This document shows positions 36,501-47,226 of a DNA stretch of 64,000 bases, piece by piece (the first letter of the stretch is position 1; each line of letters opens with the position of its first letter). Source of the stretch: Mugil cephalus (taxonomy: Eukaryota > Chordata > Actinopteri > Mugiliformes > Mugilidae); assembly GCF_022458985.1 (NCBI RefSeq), contig NC_061782.1, positions 12,851,672 to 12,915,671 of the forward strand, in the 5' to 3' direction. The notes under the pieces are model-generated. The model was not told the origin of the DNA and ran no database searches. It saw only the letters and a list, made by a program, of their open reading frames with translations. The position numbers and the translations under genes were made by a program.

Positions 36501-39500
36501 GGACAGTCCTGCAGTGGTGATGCTGCAATTAACGCATTAACAAATTATTGAAAACGTTTTTTTCTAAGCACTTAGGGCTGATCAATATTTTTATATTAGT
36601 AATGGATCAAATGACCATGTGTCTTGAGAGTGGGGTCACTCTTAGAGACAAAGAGAACTGTGACTCGACTCCACAGTTCCCCTCAGATTTGGACTCTCAG
36701 CAATGACATTTTCAACTGTAGCAGGCAGCTTCGATAGATTAACTGTACAATATCTATTCCTGCCAAATGGCAGGCTGACAAAGCCATCTTAAAGCTATAG
36801 GGCAGGACTTTTCGATGTAAATGAAGGTCTGTTGCATTTAAGCCCCGGTGAAACAAGTTCACGTAATCCAGATTAAGCTAATCAGGGCCATTGAAATTGT
36901 TTGGAGTTTTGCAGGTTATGGGAGTTTCAAAATGTGTTGTCTGTTGTAGCCACGGGTTGTTCTGTGTTTCATGTTAAATGGTATACACTGAGGAAGAGAG
37001 CAGCTGTAGCAACAGAGGCGGAGCACCCCAAAGAAACTAGGAATATGGCTGATGCCTATAGCAAAGGTATGGAAGTTACTAATGTAACTTAGGTTCTATG
37101 AGTTCTCTATCATTCAGGAAGTAGAATCTAGAAGGTGTTTATGAGAAGATTATGGTGCTCATTGAAAAAAAACTAAAACAGGACATGGTGTTCAAAGCAA
37201 GGATTGTTGTCAAAAAAAGAAAGAGTTTATAGCAAAGAAAAACATCTAGTAACCTTTTGAGAGCACCAAAAGAAGAGAAGGGACTGTAGAGTGTAGGCAT
37301 AAGTACGTATCCACTGTGCTTCCTCCCGGTCAGAAGGGCAGGGTATTTTAAATGTTAGCTCACAATAAGTTTCAGATTGGCTAACACTAAACAGTGTGGA
37401 AGTCAGAGGTTGGTGGTGACCAAAACAAAGCTCAAAGGAGAAAAGGGAAACCTTAAATATGGGTGGCTAATGAATGTCGGTCTGTTTCTGCTGGGGATCA
37501 GTGTTGCTTTACCAGTTTAAATACCACTTTGGCTTATTTTGTGGTCTTTCCCACGTTGGGCATCCATTGTCAGCGATCCAGTTTTTCAAGTGCCTGTGGG
37601 AGACAACAATATTCCTGATGTCTCCCAGGTGAAAAAAAATAAAAAATTGTCAGCAGTCTTCTACACTAAAAAGGAAAGTTTAAATAATGCAAAAGTAGTG
37701 GGGGTAGTATTGTGTTGTAGAGACTACTATTTATTTCTCATTTAGAGTCCCTTTGGCTGTTCTGTTTAGGAAACTGTAGCTGGGCTGTTGGAATCGTTCA
37801 TTCAGTTGATGTCCATAAGACAACATGAGTGTTGTAAGCAGCTGAAGAGGCCTGTTGCTGTGATACCACAATCTAACTACCCTGAAACTCGCTCACTCGA
37901 GGCCACAGGAATGTCCTCATTCTCCCTATCTCTCTCTCTCACTCTCCTTTTTTTTTTTTTTTTTTTTTTTTTGCTTGAAACTTTTTTTTTTCTCCCCCTG
38001 TTGCTTTCACTGTCTTTTTTGTACGTCTTTCTCACTTTCCCTCTTTCTTCCTTTCTTTCCAATCTTGGCATATGCAAGCAGTTCCTTTCCTCCCGTTCCC
38101 TTTCTGCCGGTGCGCTGCACTCATGGGGAGGGAGGGAGGGGGGGAGGGAGGGGGCAGACTCCGGGGTTGTGCACACAGACATGACAATCTGTCACTGACA
38201 CAGAGGCCAATGCAAACAATGGGAGCAATGCATGTGGCAAAATGAGAACGCAGGGTAGCGAGGGGTAGCGAGACGCCCCAGCTTTCTGCTCCCTCACATA
38301 CACATTAGCTCTCACGTATAAATACATACACAAGGCTTTGTTGCCATGACAGCAGGTTTTTCTCTTATTTGGGCACGGTGCCTTTCCCATGCAGAAACAG
38401 TTCATTAAAAAAGCATACCTGCCCTCCCTTGTTCCTAGTTAGCTGTCAGCCTCGTGACTGCAGATTGATTTCCATCTCCCACAGCAAATGGAGAAGGATT
38501 CTGTTTACTGGTTCTTTTTACTGGCGGCCTTTGGCTCTTTATGCGCTCTTGATTGAGCCCACAGAGGAAGTAGGCCGGTCCCGACAATGATGATGTAGCA
38601 GGGTCCCAAACTTAGGCGCAATCAGAGGTGGATTTGTGCAGTTTGTGTTGTGCCTGCGCTGGCGGTGCCCTGCTAATGGGTGAATACATGTGCTTGTCAC
38701 TGGCAGCTGTTGTTTCCTGCCTCTAATCAGGACTGTGGAGGAAGTTGTGTCGCAGTAACTCACGAGAGGAGCCGAGGCCTGGGTTTTTTAGAAAGTTTCG
38801 GTGTATATTTTTATTTTCATTACATGTTGTGGCTCATCTGTCTAATCCATCCCGCCTCTGTCATCTCTCCCCAGGCCATGCTAATGAGGCAGCAAGACAG
38901 ACTGGAGGGTCGTGTTCAGAACATCGATGAGCAGCTCAACAAGCTGGAGTCTGACAAGACACTAATGAAGGTGCAGCGCACAAAAATAACACTGCATATA
39001 CTTAGTGATACTGGTCCCTTTGTTCTTTGTCATCATGTGGGTTTTTACTTTAATTTTGTTTGCTGTAATGAAATGACTCTGCCCTCCTTCACACTGTAGG
39101 AAAATGTGTTTCCAGCTATGACTTGTAAATGCATCGGGGTGGAAAAAACATCTTACAAAGTTCCAACTTTAGTTCTGAACGAGAAAATTGCAGATTCCAC
39201 AAAACGGAGGAAGAAAACAATCTAATTTAATTTACAGCACTCAATTCATCAGTGTGTATTGAAGCACAAGGTCCTGTTTTTTTTTTGGGTTTTTTTTGCA
39301 GAGTGGGGTTTCCGAGGTGTATTTTTTGAAACGGACACTTCAGCCAGGTTCCATTTCATTTTATAACCGCGTGCTTGTGTTCCGACATAGGATGCGGTGT
39401 CTGAGCTGAAGGAGCGCGTCAGGGCCCGGTACCAGAGGATGCACGCGCTGCTCGAAACAAACCAGGCCGAAACCATGCAGATGCTGGAGAGCACTTACGC

Positions 39501-41912
39501 CACGTACGCCAGGAAGAACTCCCACCAGGCTCTGCAGCTCAACGAGAAGCACCAGGAAGCGGAAAAGCTCCTGAGCTCGGTACAAACGTTCCTCCAAAGA
39601 ACGGAGAGCGTGAACTTCATGAAGGTACGAGTCTCCCACGCGCACTCTCGCCTGTGCATTCGTGTTTCACATCTGCTGAATGAAATGATTCGTTTCGAGA
39701 CTTGAAAACGCACGATGACCAAAATGTGCTACGTGGGCCAAACACTGAGGTGTGAGCTCGGTATACTGTACGCTGACAGATGATGTACGACGCCTTCGCT
39801 GTCGTTCTCTTCATTGTAGCACTTAGTGAGACGTTTAAAGGCAAATCCTGTGGCTAATGAGCTAATTGTGCATGTTATTGTCTTTTTCAGAACACAAAAC
39901 CGTACCAGCTGCTAATGGACAGGTGAGCACTGAGCCACGGATGGATTTATGCACACTGTCTGGAGACTGCCCATGCAATTATTCAGCCTCCTTTGAAACC
40001 AGAAATAAGTCATTTAAAAGATTTTGAAACCAAAGTGTACTTGCACAAAGGAGAGATGTGAACATCAGTCTGTTGTGTGCCGGTCCATTCACTCCTCTCC
40101 TTTGCCCAATGACCTGAATATCAAACCTATGTGACATTTAAGCAAGGAACAGATAAAAACATTGTGTGACAGCACTGAGCTTATAATTTAAGTTATTGAT
40201 GTAAGTTAACAGCAGTAACTCAGAAATAATACAAATGTTGGTCTTATTCCTTTATGGAAAATATGACATCAAAGTGTTTGAGGCTGGCCAACACCTCAGC
40301 GATCTCATCGGTACTTCAACAGTTCAACAGGAATATTGTCCAGAACGTTGTTTGTTTGTAGGTCTTGGAATGAAACTGACTGGACTGTGGACCGATAGAT
40401 TTTCTTCGCCCAGCCAGAGTCAGTTGCTGTTTTGCGTGCCTGGGTCAGTCAGAAGGGTTTGTTAGTGGTGGAGTGCAATGATCTGTGCGATGAATGTCAG
40501 CCTGTAGCTGATGGGGAAGAGAGTGTTATTGTCTTACAAAGTTAATTATTAACAAACCAGGAAATGTGCGCGCACATCAGGACCAAATAAGGGCAGCCAC
40601 AAGGCCAAAAACACACGAATAATGATAACGAGAGAAAAAGTTACATTTTAACTTGTCCATTGGAGAGGAAAAAAATTCAAGTACCACTCCTTTTAAACAT
40701 TTGGTTTTTCATTTCATTTAATAATAAAAAATAAAAAATAATCTTGAACAGGATACTTCACAAACCTATCACAAAATATATCCATCATTTTTACTTTTGT
40801 GTGTCTTTTTTTCAGGTCCAACTCACACCTGAATAGTGCCATCCCTCCGCTCAGAGTGGGCCAGCTCAACTCCCTTAATTTGCTGTCCGACCTCTCAACA
40901 AGAGAGAAGAATCTGAGAAAAACGCTGGAAGGTAGGAATGAAATTGAGTAAAGACTAAGCTTCGATAATATAAGATGAAATGAGATGAGATGAGATGAGA
41001 AATGCACAGTGAAATGTGTTGCTGTACATGGAAGTAGTAAAAAAGGACTACAGTAGAAACAGTGAAAATTCCACACACAAGGTAATAAAAAGGTGTAAGA
41101 TACCTGAGAAAAATAAAATAAAAACTGTAAACTTGAAATGCAAACTTTAAGGCTCGTATATACACGAATTTATAACATCTTAAAACTGAACAAAGCGCTC
41201 TTTAACTCTCTTTGTTCTCCGACACCCCTTTCAATTCCCAGAACCTTTCAATGAGGCGTCCATTCTAGAGATTATCCAGTCCCAAAGCAGCTCTTCTGGC
41301 TCCCAAATGGGAACCAGTTCAGGACAACAGAAGAGAAAATACGGCATGGCTTTCCTGGAGAGTAACACTGAAAACGCCGCCTCGCAGGCTTCTCCGCCTT
41401 TGCTCTACAGCAGCAAAAAACCTTTCCTGGCTGACCAGAGCCATCGCCCTTCATCTGTGTACCCCTCGGATGTCCTCTCCCAGAATCCTCACGCTGGCCA
41501 AGGCCATAGTCGGCTCCTTGACTCCTCATCCCATCACATGGTGGGTCTAGGGTCCAGCTCTAGCCACCACTCAGGGACTATATTCCCAACCTCCCACTTC
41601 CCAGGTGGAGGCGCCTCTCAACAAGCCATGTACGAGGAGAGGGAGAGGGAGAGGAAAGTACTGATGTGCACTCTGAGTAACTGCTGCTGCTCCAGGGCCC
41701 CCGCTGCTCGTGCCCGGCCTCCGTACCCAGCGCCGGACTCCTTCCCGTCCATGACCTCTCAGGAGTTTCCCTCACACGCCCCACTGTCCGCGACCCAACC
41801 ACTGCAGCATTTCCCCATAAGGGGACTGATGGAAGCGTCACAGACGGCCAGACACCCCGACTTCTACGGGCTGTACGGCCAGTCTTCAACCAAGCATTAC
41901 GGGACCAAGTGA
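32759..41912 (+). CDS. trim8: Tripartite motif protein 8, RING-type E3 ligase
   Basis: Six coding exons: 32759-33328, 38875-38970, 39391-39624, 39891-39922, 40816-40931, 41242-41912. Continuous phase gives 572 residues (human 551). TRIM8 is an E3 ubiquitin ligase implicated in SOCS1, STAT3, NF-kB (TAK1) and p53 regulation. Visible: a C3HC4 RING (Cys15, Cys18, Cys30, His32, Cys35, Cys38, Cys52, Cys55); B-box 1 (CVLCRRGPPLP onward) and B-box 2 (CPSHEEYRLLHC) in exon 1; a coiled coil across exons 2 and 3 (about 191-300); and a long low-complexity Ser/Pro/His-rich C-terminus without a SPRY domain, ending PDFYGLYGQSSTKHY like the human protein. Exon 4 is only 32 nt. The ATG sits in a strong context (GAGGCCATGG). 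It lies downstream of sufu in the same orientation, as in human. Paralogue a or b is not assigned. Confidence 0.96.
33329..38874 (+). other. trim8: Intron 1 of trim8 (5.5 kb)
   Basis: It contains a (AC)n at 33547-33595, T-runs near 37950-37971 and 37983-37991, and G/A-rich sequence near 38124-38152. A segment near 37070-37330 (GTAACTTAGGTTCTATGAGT and beyond) resembles a dispersed fish repeat. No additional coding exon is apparent. Intron 1 commonly carries regulatory elements, but none can be proved here. Confidence 0.5.
33547..33595 (+). repeat. (AC)24 microsatellite
   Basis: An uninterrupted AC run inside trim8 intron 1. Confidence 0.97.
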
Positions 41913-42458
41913 AACAACGGTTGTTTTCTGACGGCAGAATTAGCATCAGATTTCCACTCCTTTCCATTTTGATTCACGGACATGTCGCCGGTCTGTGTCT
42001 TCAACAGGCCTCCGCGTTCTTTCGACAGCCGTAGCTCCGTTTACTCCCTGAATCACAGTGACACCGGTAGTACTCTAATCTGAAACCCCAGCGTTGTGTT
42101 TTTATTTATTTTCTGTTTCAATTCGACTGGAAGTGCTAATGTGAATAATGTAGTCTTAAATCCATACAAGCAGCGAACTAAAGAAACGACATATCCTTTG
42201 TCACGAGTCCTGAGCATGGGACTCCAGAGACTCCAGTGCCTAAAAAGACTGACAACACACTCTTACTGAACTTGCAATTTCCTAGCTCTTGATTATTTCC
42301 TGTTTGCGGCTGAAAGCATGCAGGGAGCCTCTCCATGCACTCCAAAGTCCATGTGGCTTTAGAATATATATATCTATATATATATATATATATATAAAAA
42401 ACACTGGACTGCAAACGCTTGTCAGGTTTTTCATGAGTTTTTTTTATAGAAGATTATG

Positions 42459-42492
42459 AATAAACCAAAATCTGTGGAAAATGTTGAATAAA
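42459..42492 (+). terminator. trim8: Tandem poly(A) signals of trim8
   Basis: AATAAA at 42459-42464 and again at 42487-42492, 547-575 bases after the trim8 stop, followed by T/G-rich sequence. An (AT)n tract near 42366-42396 lies in the 3' UTR. Confidence 0.65.
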
Positions 42493-43132
42493 CAAACAAG
42501 CATATAAAATGTCTGTTTTGGTTGTACTTGAAGCACTGGTTTTGCAGATTTTATTGTGGACTTGTGGCTTTTTTGCCACGATTACAGTGTGTAGTTTAAA
42601 CCGAGCGACACGTTTGTCAGTTCAAATGTCGTGTCTGATTATAGTTTGAGGTCTCCTTGCGCCGAGATTGTGTGACTTGTTTGGGTTTAGAGGTTATACA
42701 GTGTGAGTCACCGTGTTACAGATGAAATGTCACAGCTTCCTGTATGAAAAGAAAAGCCACTGTTGCAGTACCTCCCACCCTGCAGCTGACCAGCGATCTA
42801 TTCATAGGTTATGGCTTGTAAAATGGGGGTGGGGGGGTGGGCGGAGGGGGGAACCTGAATGACCACATGTTTGAGATCTACTGTATTCAGAGTAAGGAGG
42901 TTTGGAGGATGATGTGTTACAGGCCGGCCCACAGCAGGCCCATTATCTGCCAATTTAGGACAGTTCACTTCCTTGTCAACATCCTGGTCTCTTTGTCTCA
43001 TCCCTCTTTGTCTCGTTATTGGAGCTGGTTGTCAAGTTAGGTCAGAGAACAGGAATAACTGATGAGCAGCACCTCCCTCCCCTCTCCTCTCCCTCTTCCT
43101 CTCCCGGGGTATCATTTGCCAGGGCTCGATGC

Positions 43133-43170
43133 AGAGGAGGAGGAGGAGGAGGAGGAGGAGGAGGAGGAGG
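43133..43170 (+). repeat. (AGG)n microsatellite
   Basis: About twelve GGA/AGG units in a purine-rich context downstream of trim8. Confidence 0.95.
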
Positions 43171-44250
43171 GTTAGAGCGGCGGATGGTATAAGCTCAGAG
43201 TTTTAATGAGGGCTGGGACAGTATAGTCATCTACTTATCTGTCACTCATACTCCTTTCATCGTTCCCCTCCCCCTCAATCAGATAGCGGGAGCAAGCTGG
43301 GGGGCAAAGTCAAGGCTGAGAGGAGAAAGGGAAGGCTGGTTAGACTGGGAGGGAAGGAGGGTGGGGGGGGGTTACGTAGCAAAGAGAGGCACATCACTTA
43401 TTTATGGGTTATAAAATGTTGTGCCCTCCTGTTTCATTCCCCCGTTTCTCCAGTCCAATGTGTTTTCTTCCTCTCCCATTCAGAATTTCTGATATGATTC
43501 CCAGCCCCTCCCTTCAGCGGCGAATGCGTGAGGGAGGGGAGTGGGAGGAGCCGAGGTTTAGACACAGTGTGGCAACCTGACATTTATTGTGCGAGGGCCA
43601 ATTAGCATTCCCCTTGTTCGGTGCTCCTTCGGCGTGCGTTATTAATAAAACATAGAGCAGATATTCTAAGGCAGGCCGCACCATTATTTTAATCCCTGGA
43701 AATAATTTACATCAATTTCATATATAAAACATACCAAGTCTGTTTTTTTTTCCATTGAATCACTTTGTGCTTTTTTTTTTCTAACCGAGAGCTCGTAGGA
43801 AGATGAAGCGTGTTCCTTTTGTGCGCCTCGTGTGAAGGCTCGGTGCGAGTTGAATCCTGTTTCATAAGTGAGTGTGTGCTCAGGTGTCGGGCGCACAATC
43901 AGTCAGTGTGTTTCGTCATGTATGTGCAGAGCTAGGCTCAGTGTGTGTGTGCGCGTGTGTGTGTGTTCAGTGGGGTTACATATAGGGTAAAGGGTGATGC
44001 ACTGACAGCTGTGCTCTGTTGTGGCAGGTGTGTCGGGGCTGTATATGTATGAGTACAACACGCCCCTGCCTGCAGCAGGACAAGCGGCCGTACTGTGTGT
44101 GTGTGTGTGTGTGTGTTCAGTGTGCAGGGAACTGTGCAGCTGTTGTTTGTATGCTTTTGCCAGGGGATACTATCGGAGATGGGGTGGGCACTATCTCTCT
44201 CTGTTATTCTTTCCCACGCTTTCTACATTTTTAAAGGAAATGTCTAATTT

Positions 44251-45190
44251 ATTGAGGCAGTGTTCAATATTTTGTACAACCCACTTTGACAGTATTAACA
44301 GGGCACATTTTGGTTGTCCACGAAGTTTGCACATCTGGGCTCGGGGCAGTGTATTCCTCCTCCTGGAAGATCCAGGCTTTGTTGGATGTGAAAAGTCTCT
44401 CCATTGATCTACAGACTCTGGGCTTCGGCCGGACCACTTTAGGACTCATGCTAATGCTGCTCCATACTGTTTTGGCTGTATGCCTTTGCTCAATGGCTGT
44501 TCCCCGGTCTCTTGCCGCTTCCCTCTGAGGGAGGTCTTCTTCAAGGTTCTTCAACGTCTTGCTCAAAGAGGCATGTAAGTCCATGTACTGGGGTTTGAAA
44601 CTGCTAACCCTAATCTGCTAACTCTAACCTCCCGGTTCGAGAACAACCCAGCTCCACCTTCTGAGCCCCGTGACAAGATGCTACCACCAGCATGCTTCAC
44701 CGTAGGAATGGCATCAGCAGGTAGCTGCTCTACCCTAAAGGCCTAATTGATGAAGTCCTGTGGAGGACTTCCAGCAGGTACTTCCATTTCTGCAAATAAC
44801 TTCTGAAGTTGTGTTAAGACTGGCCATCTGGTTCCTTCTCCGAGCCCCGTTCTTCTGATTAATTAGCTCAGTGTCTCTTATTCCTGCAGGCACCATTTTT
44901 GAGGCCAGCGTTGCTCATTATAAGGCTCAGACCTTTAGAAATGGCTTCATACCCTTAGCCTTGATCTATGCTCCGGCGCTGTCTGATCACAGAGGTCTTG
45001 CTTGCTCTTTGTCCTCACACACCGTGTACATGGCGGGACGTTATATACACAGGTGTGAACATTTCGGTTCAATTTGCTGCAGGTGGTCTCCGGGCAAGTT
45101 CACGTCTTAAGGATAATTGAAGCAAACAGGATGCACCTGACTATAATTTGGAGCGCGGCAGCAGATGGTCTCGGCACTTGAGCGTTTCCA
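44251..45190 (-). mobile_element. Decayed Tc1-like transposon
   Basis: Fragments match the antisense strand of fish Tc1-like elements. The minus strand at about 44677-44703 reads V-K-H-A-G-G-S-I, resembling the transposase block VKHGGGSI. TGAGGCAGTGTTCAATATTT at the left, and ACACAGGTGTGAACATTTC and ACAGGATGCACCTGACTATA at the right, resemble conserved end-proximal sequence. Stops and indels abound, so it is inactive. Family is recognised from memory, not by search. Confidence 0.5.
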
Positions 45191-45584
45191 GTGTTATTTT
45201 CGCTTTATCGTGGAAGTTTATTGAGTGTAGACGGAAGGGGAACAACCCAATTGGTTTGATTTAAAATTAAATCAACAACTCAGTGAATCTGGAGGGATCG
45301 GAATACCAGTTATAGCAGCTGAAATGTTTTTCTCTGACTTCAATGAATATCAGCTCAGCACACATTTGACGACGGGAGCCACGTATTGCAGTAGCAGGAG
45401 TATTATAAAAGTCATTGTCAGTGTTATCAGTCTGGTCACACATGCATAGTCTGAGCAGTCCTCCTGACAGGAACACTGACATATACAGCACAGTCCATAC
45501 AGAGTGGCTATTCATCAACCATGCAGAATTTTAACCTTCATCCGATAAGGCCTTTGAAATCAGTGCCAAAACTCTAATCCAGCG

Positions 45585-45588
<4 letters not shown>

Positions 45589-45638
<50 letters not shown>
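45589..45638 (+). repeat. (CA)25 microsatellite
   Basis: An uninterrupted CA run between the two Tc1-like relics. Confidence 0.97.
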
Positions 45639-45639
<1 letters not shown>

Positions 45640-45770
45640 CAAAGACAAAGATCCGTGGCCAAATGTTTATTGATCTCCCAGTCTATTTTTTGCTCTTGGA
45701 AATCACTGTAACATAAACCAGTCCTCTGTCAAGTTCCAGCTGAAAGAAAACAGGCAGCAATGAAACAACA

Positions 45771-45970
45771 TACACCGATCAGGCATAACATTATAACCGC
45801 CTGCCAAATATTGTGTGTAGGTCTCCCCGGCCTCCGCAGATCATCCCTCAGATACTCGATCAGTTTGGGATCTGGTGAATTTGGAGGCCAGGTCCAAATG
45901 TTCGCAGCAGAACATTGCGTTGTCACAAAAAGGTCAATGTCGTTTACTCGCCTGGGGCCATGTTAGGGTG
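45771..45970 (-). mobile_element. Second Tc1/mariner-type relic (3' end)
   Basis: The plus strand begins TACACCGATCAGGCATAACA, like the terminus of a common fish Tc1-like family. About 70 bases in, the minus strand encodes TWPPNSPDPKLIEYL, a decayed form of the DDE-transposase block WPPNSPDLNPIE. Only the 3' end survives. Confidence 0.6.
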
Positions 45971-46409
45971 ACACATTCAGGTGTCAAGAGGTGGAAAGTT
46001 TGACACTTGAATAATGTGGTTAATGATTATTCCCTTCTTTTACACTTATTTTGCACTTATTACAAAAAAATATTCACATTTGTAAAAACTGGACAAGAAA
46101 ACAAATGTCTTCACCCTTTTTAACTTGTGCGTGCCGCCTGCTTGTAATGGCATCACTGCAATGTCAGCCGCCGTGCGGGCTGAGTACTTACCCAGAAAAT
46201 ACCTCTGTTTCACTTTTCATATGAGTTCATCCTGTGGGTTGGAAGTAGCTTAATAAAAACAGTAGTGCAGGTGTATCTGTGGGATGGAATGTTCCCCTTT
46301 CTGTTTCACCCAGATGTTTAAAGATCCCTCTTGTCTGTGGAGGTTCTCAGTCACCCAGGTCATGGTATATCTGGGAAAAAAAAAAATGGCACAGTAACTT
46401 CGAATGCAT

Positions 46410-46487
46410 TTTTCAAGCGAGCAGTGTGTCAAATGTGTACTTATATTACAAATATAAGTACACATTTGACACACCGTTCACTTGAAA
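46410..46487. repeat. Near-perfect inverted repeat (hairpin)
   Basis: The 24-bp arms 46424-46447 and 46451-46474 are exact reverse complements, separated by the 3-base loop ACA. Imperfect pairing continues outward (TTTTCAAGCGAG at 46410-46421 against TTCACTTGAAAA at 46476-46487). It may be a fold-back MITE; no miRNA family is recognised. Confidence 0.85.
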
Positions 46488-47198
46488 AGTAAATCCACTA
46501 ATAATAACTGCAGTGTACTATTACAGCAGGGTTACAGCATGCTTTCTGGCACGCATAAACATATTTCTCACTCTGTTACAGACAGAGAGTCTTGATTTTT
46601 GTTCATGGTGACTGCATTTAGGGGAAGTCCTAACTTTCTGCTGAGCCTGGGACATTTACCCGAACTGACCCATGAGTCCTCCCTGGTGTATTCGATGTGG
46701 TATGGAGGGCGGACAAAGAAAAAAGCGTTGCTGCCAGCATGCCCTCTAAATCACATTTCATGTTAAACTCTCCTGATGTTTCTGAAAGAGAGGAAACACG
46801 GCCAAAATTAGGACACAATTTACAGTTAATGTCAGGGCAAATGTGCCTTTTACATGTTCTTACTGATTGTTTAGATCCATTTGTTAGTCATCTGTACCTA
46901 ATCCTCGCTATGGTGGCCTCAACAATGAATCTGAACCACTTTAATCTGCTTAAGCTGTTGAACTTTCCCACTGCTATGCTACGCTGGAGCAGGTCAGAGA
47001 GTGGGTGGATAGCTGCAGGTGGACAGATGGCATGCACCTGGCAACCATCAACAACACAAATGAACTGTGACCCTCGTTGATTGCATGTCACTGGTGCTCA
47101 GAACCTCCGAGCTCGGCAGGTCACAGTCCGCACACTGACGTGTCCATGGTTTGTGTTGGTCTCCAGTACCAGCCCTGACATCACCTTCTCTTTCTGAT

Positions 47199-47226
47199 CA
47201 AACACACACACACACACACACACACA
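47199..47226 (+). repeat. (CA)n microsatellite
   Basis: A CA run in the trim8-npm3 intergenic region. Confidence 0.9.

Noticed and set aside
37788-38198. 136-codon ORF in trim8 intron 1
   Set aside because: It is dominated by T/C-rich low-complexity sequence (runs of Phe, Leu, Ser) and has no conserved motif.
44630-44645. GGTTCGAGAACAACC, a tRNA B-box-like string
   Set aside because: No A-box or acceptor stem pairs with it, and it lies within decayed Tc1-like sequence.
46888-47091. Minus-strand ORF with FICVVDGCQVHAICPP, faintly like a Harbinger-type transposase
   Set aside because: Similarity is a few residues only. No flanking transposase blocks or terminal repeats were found.
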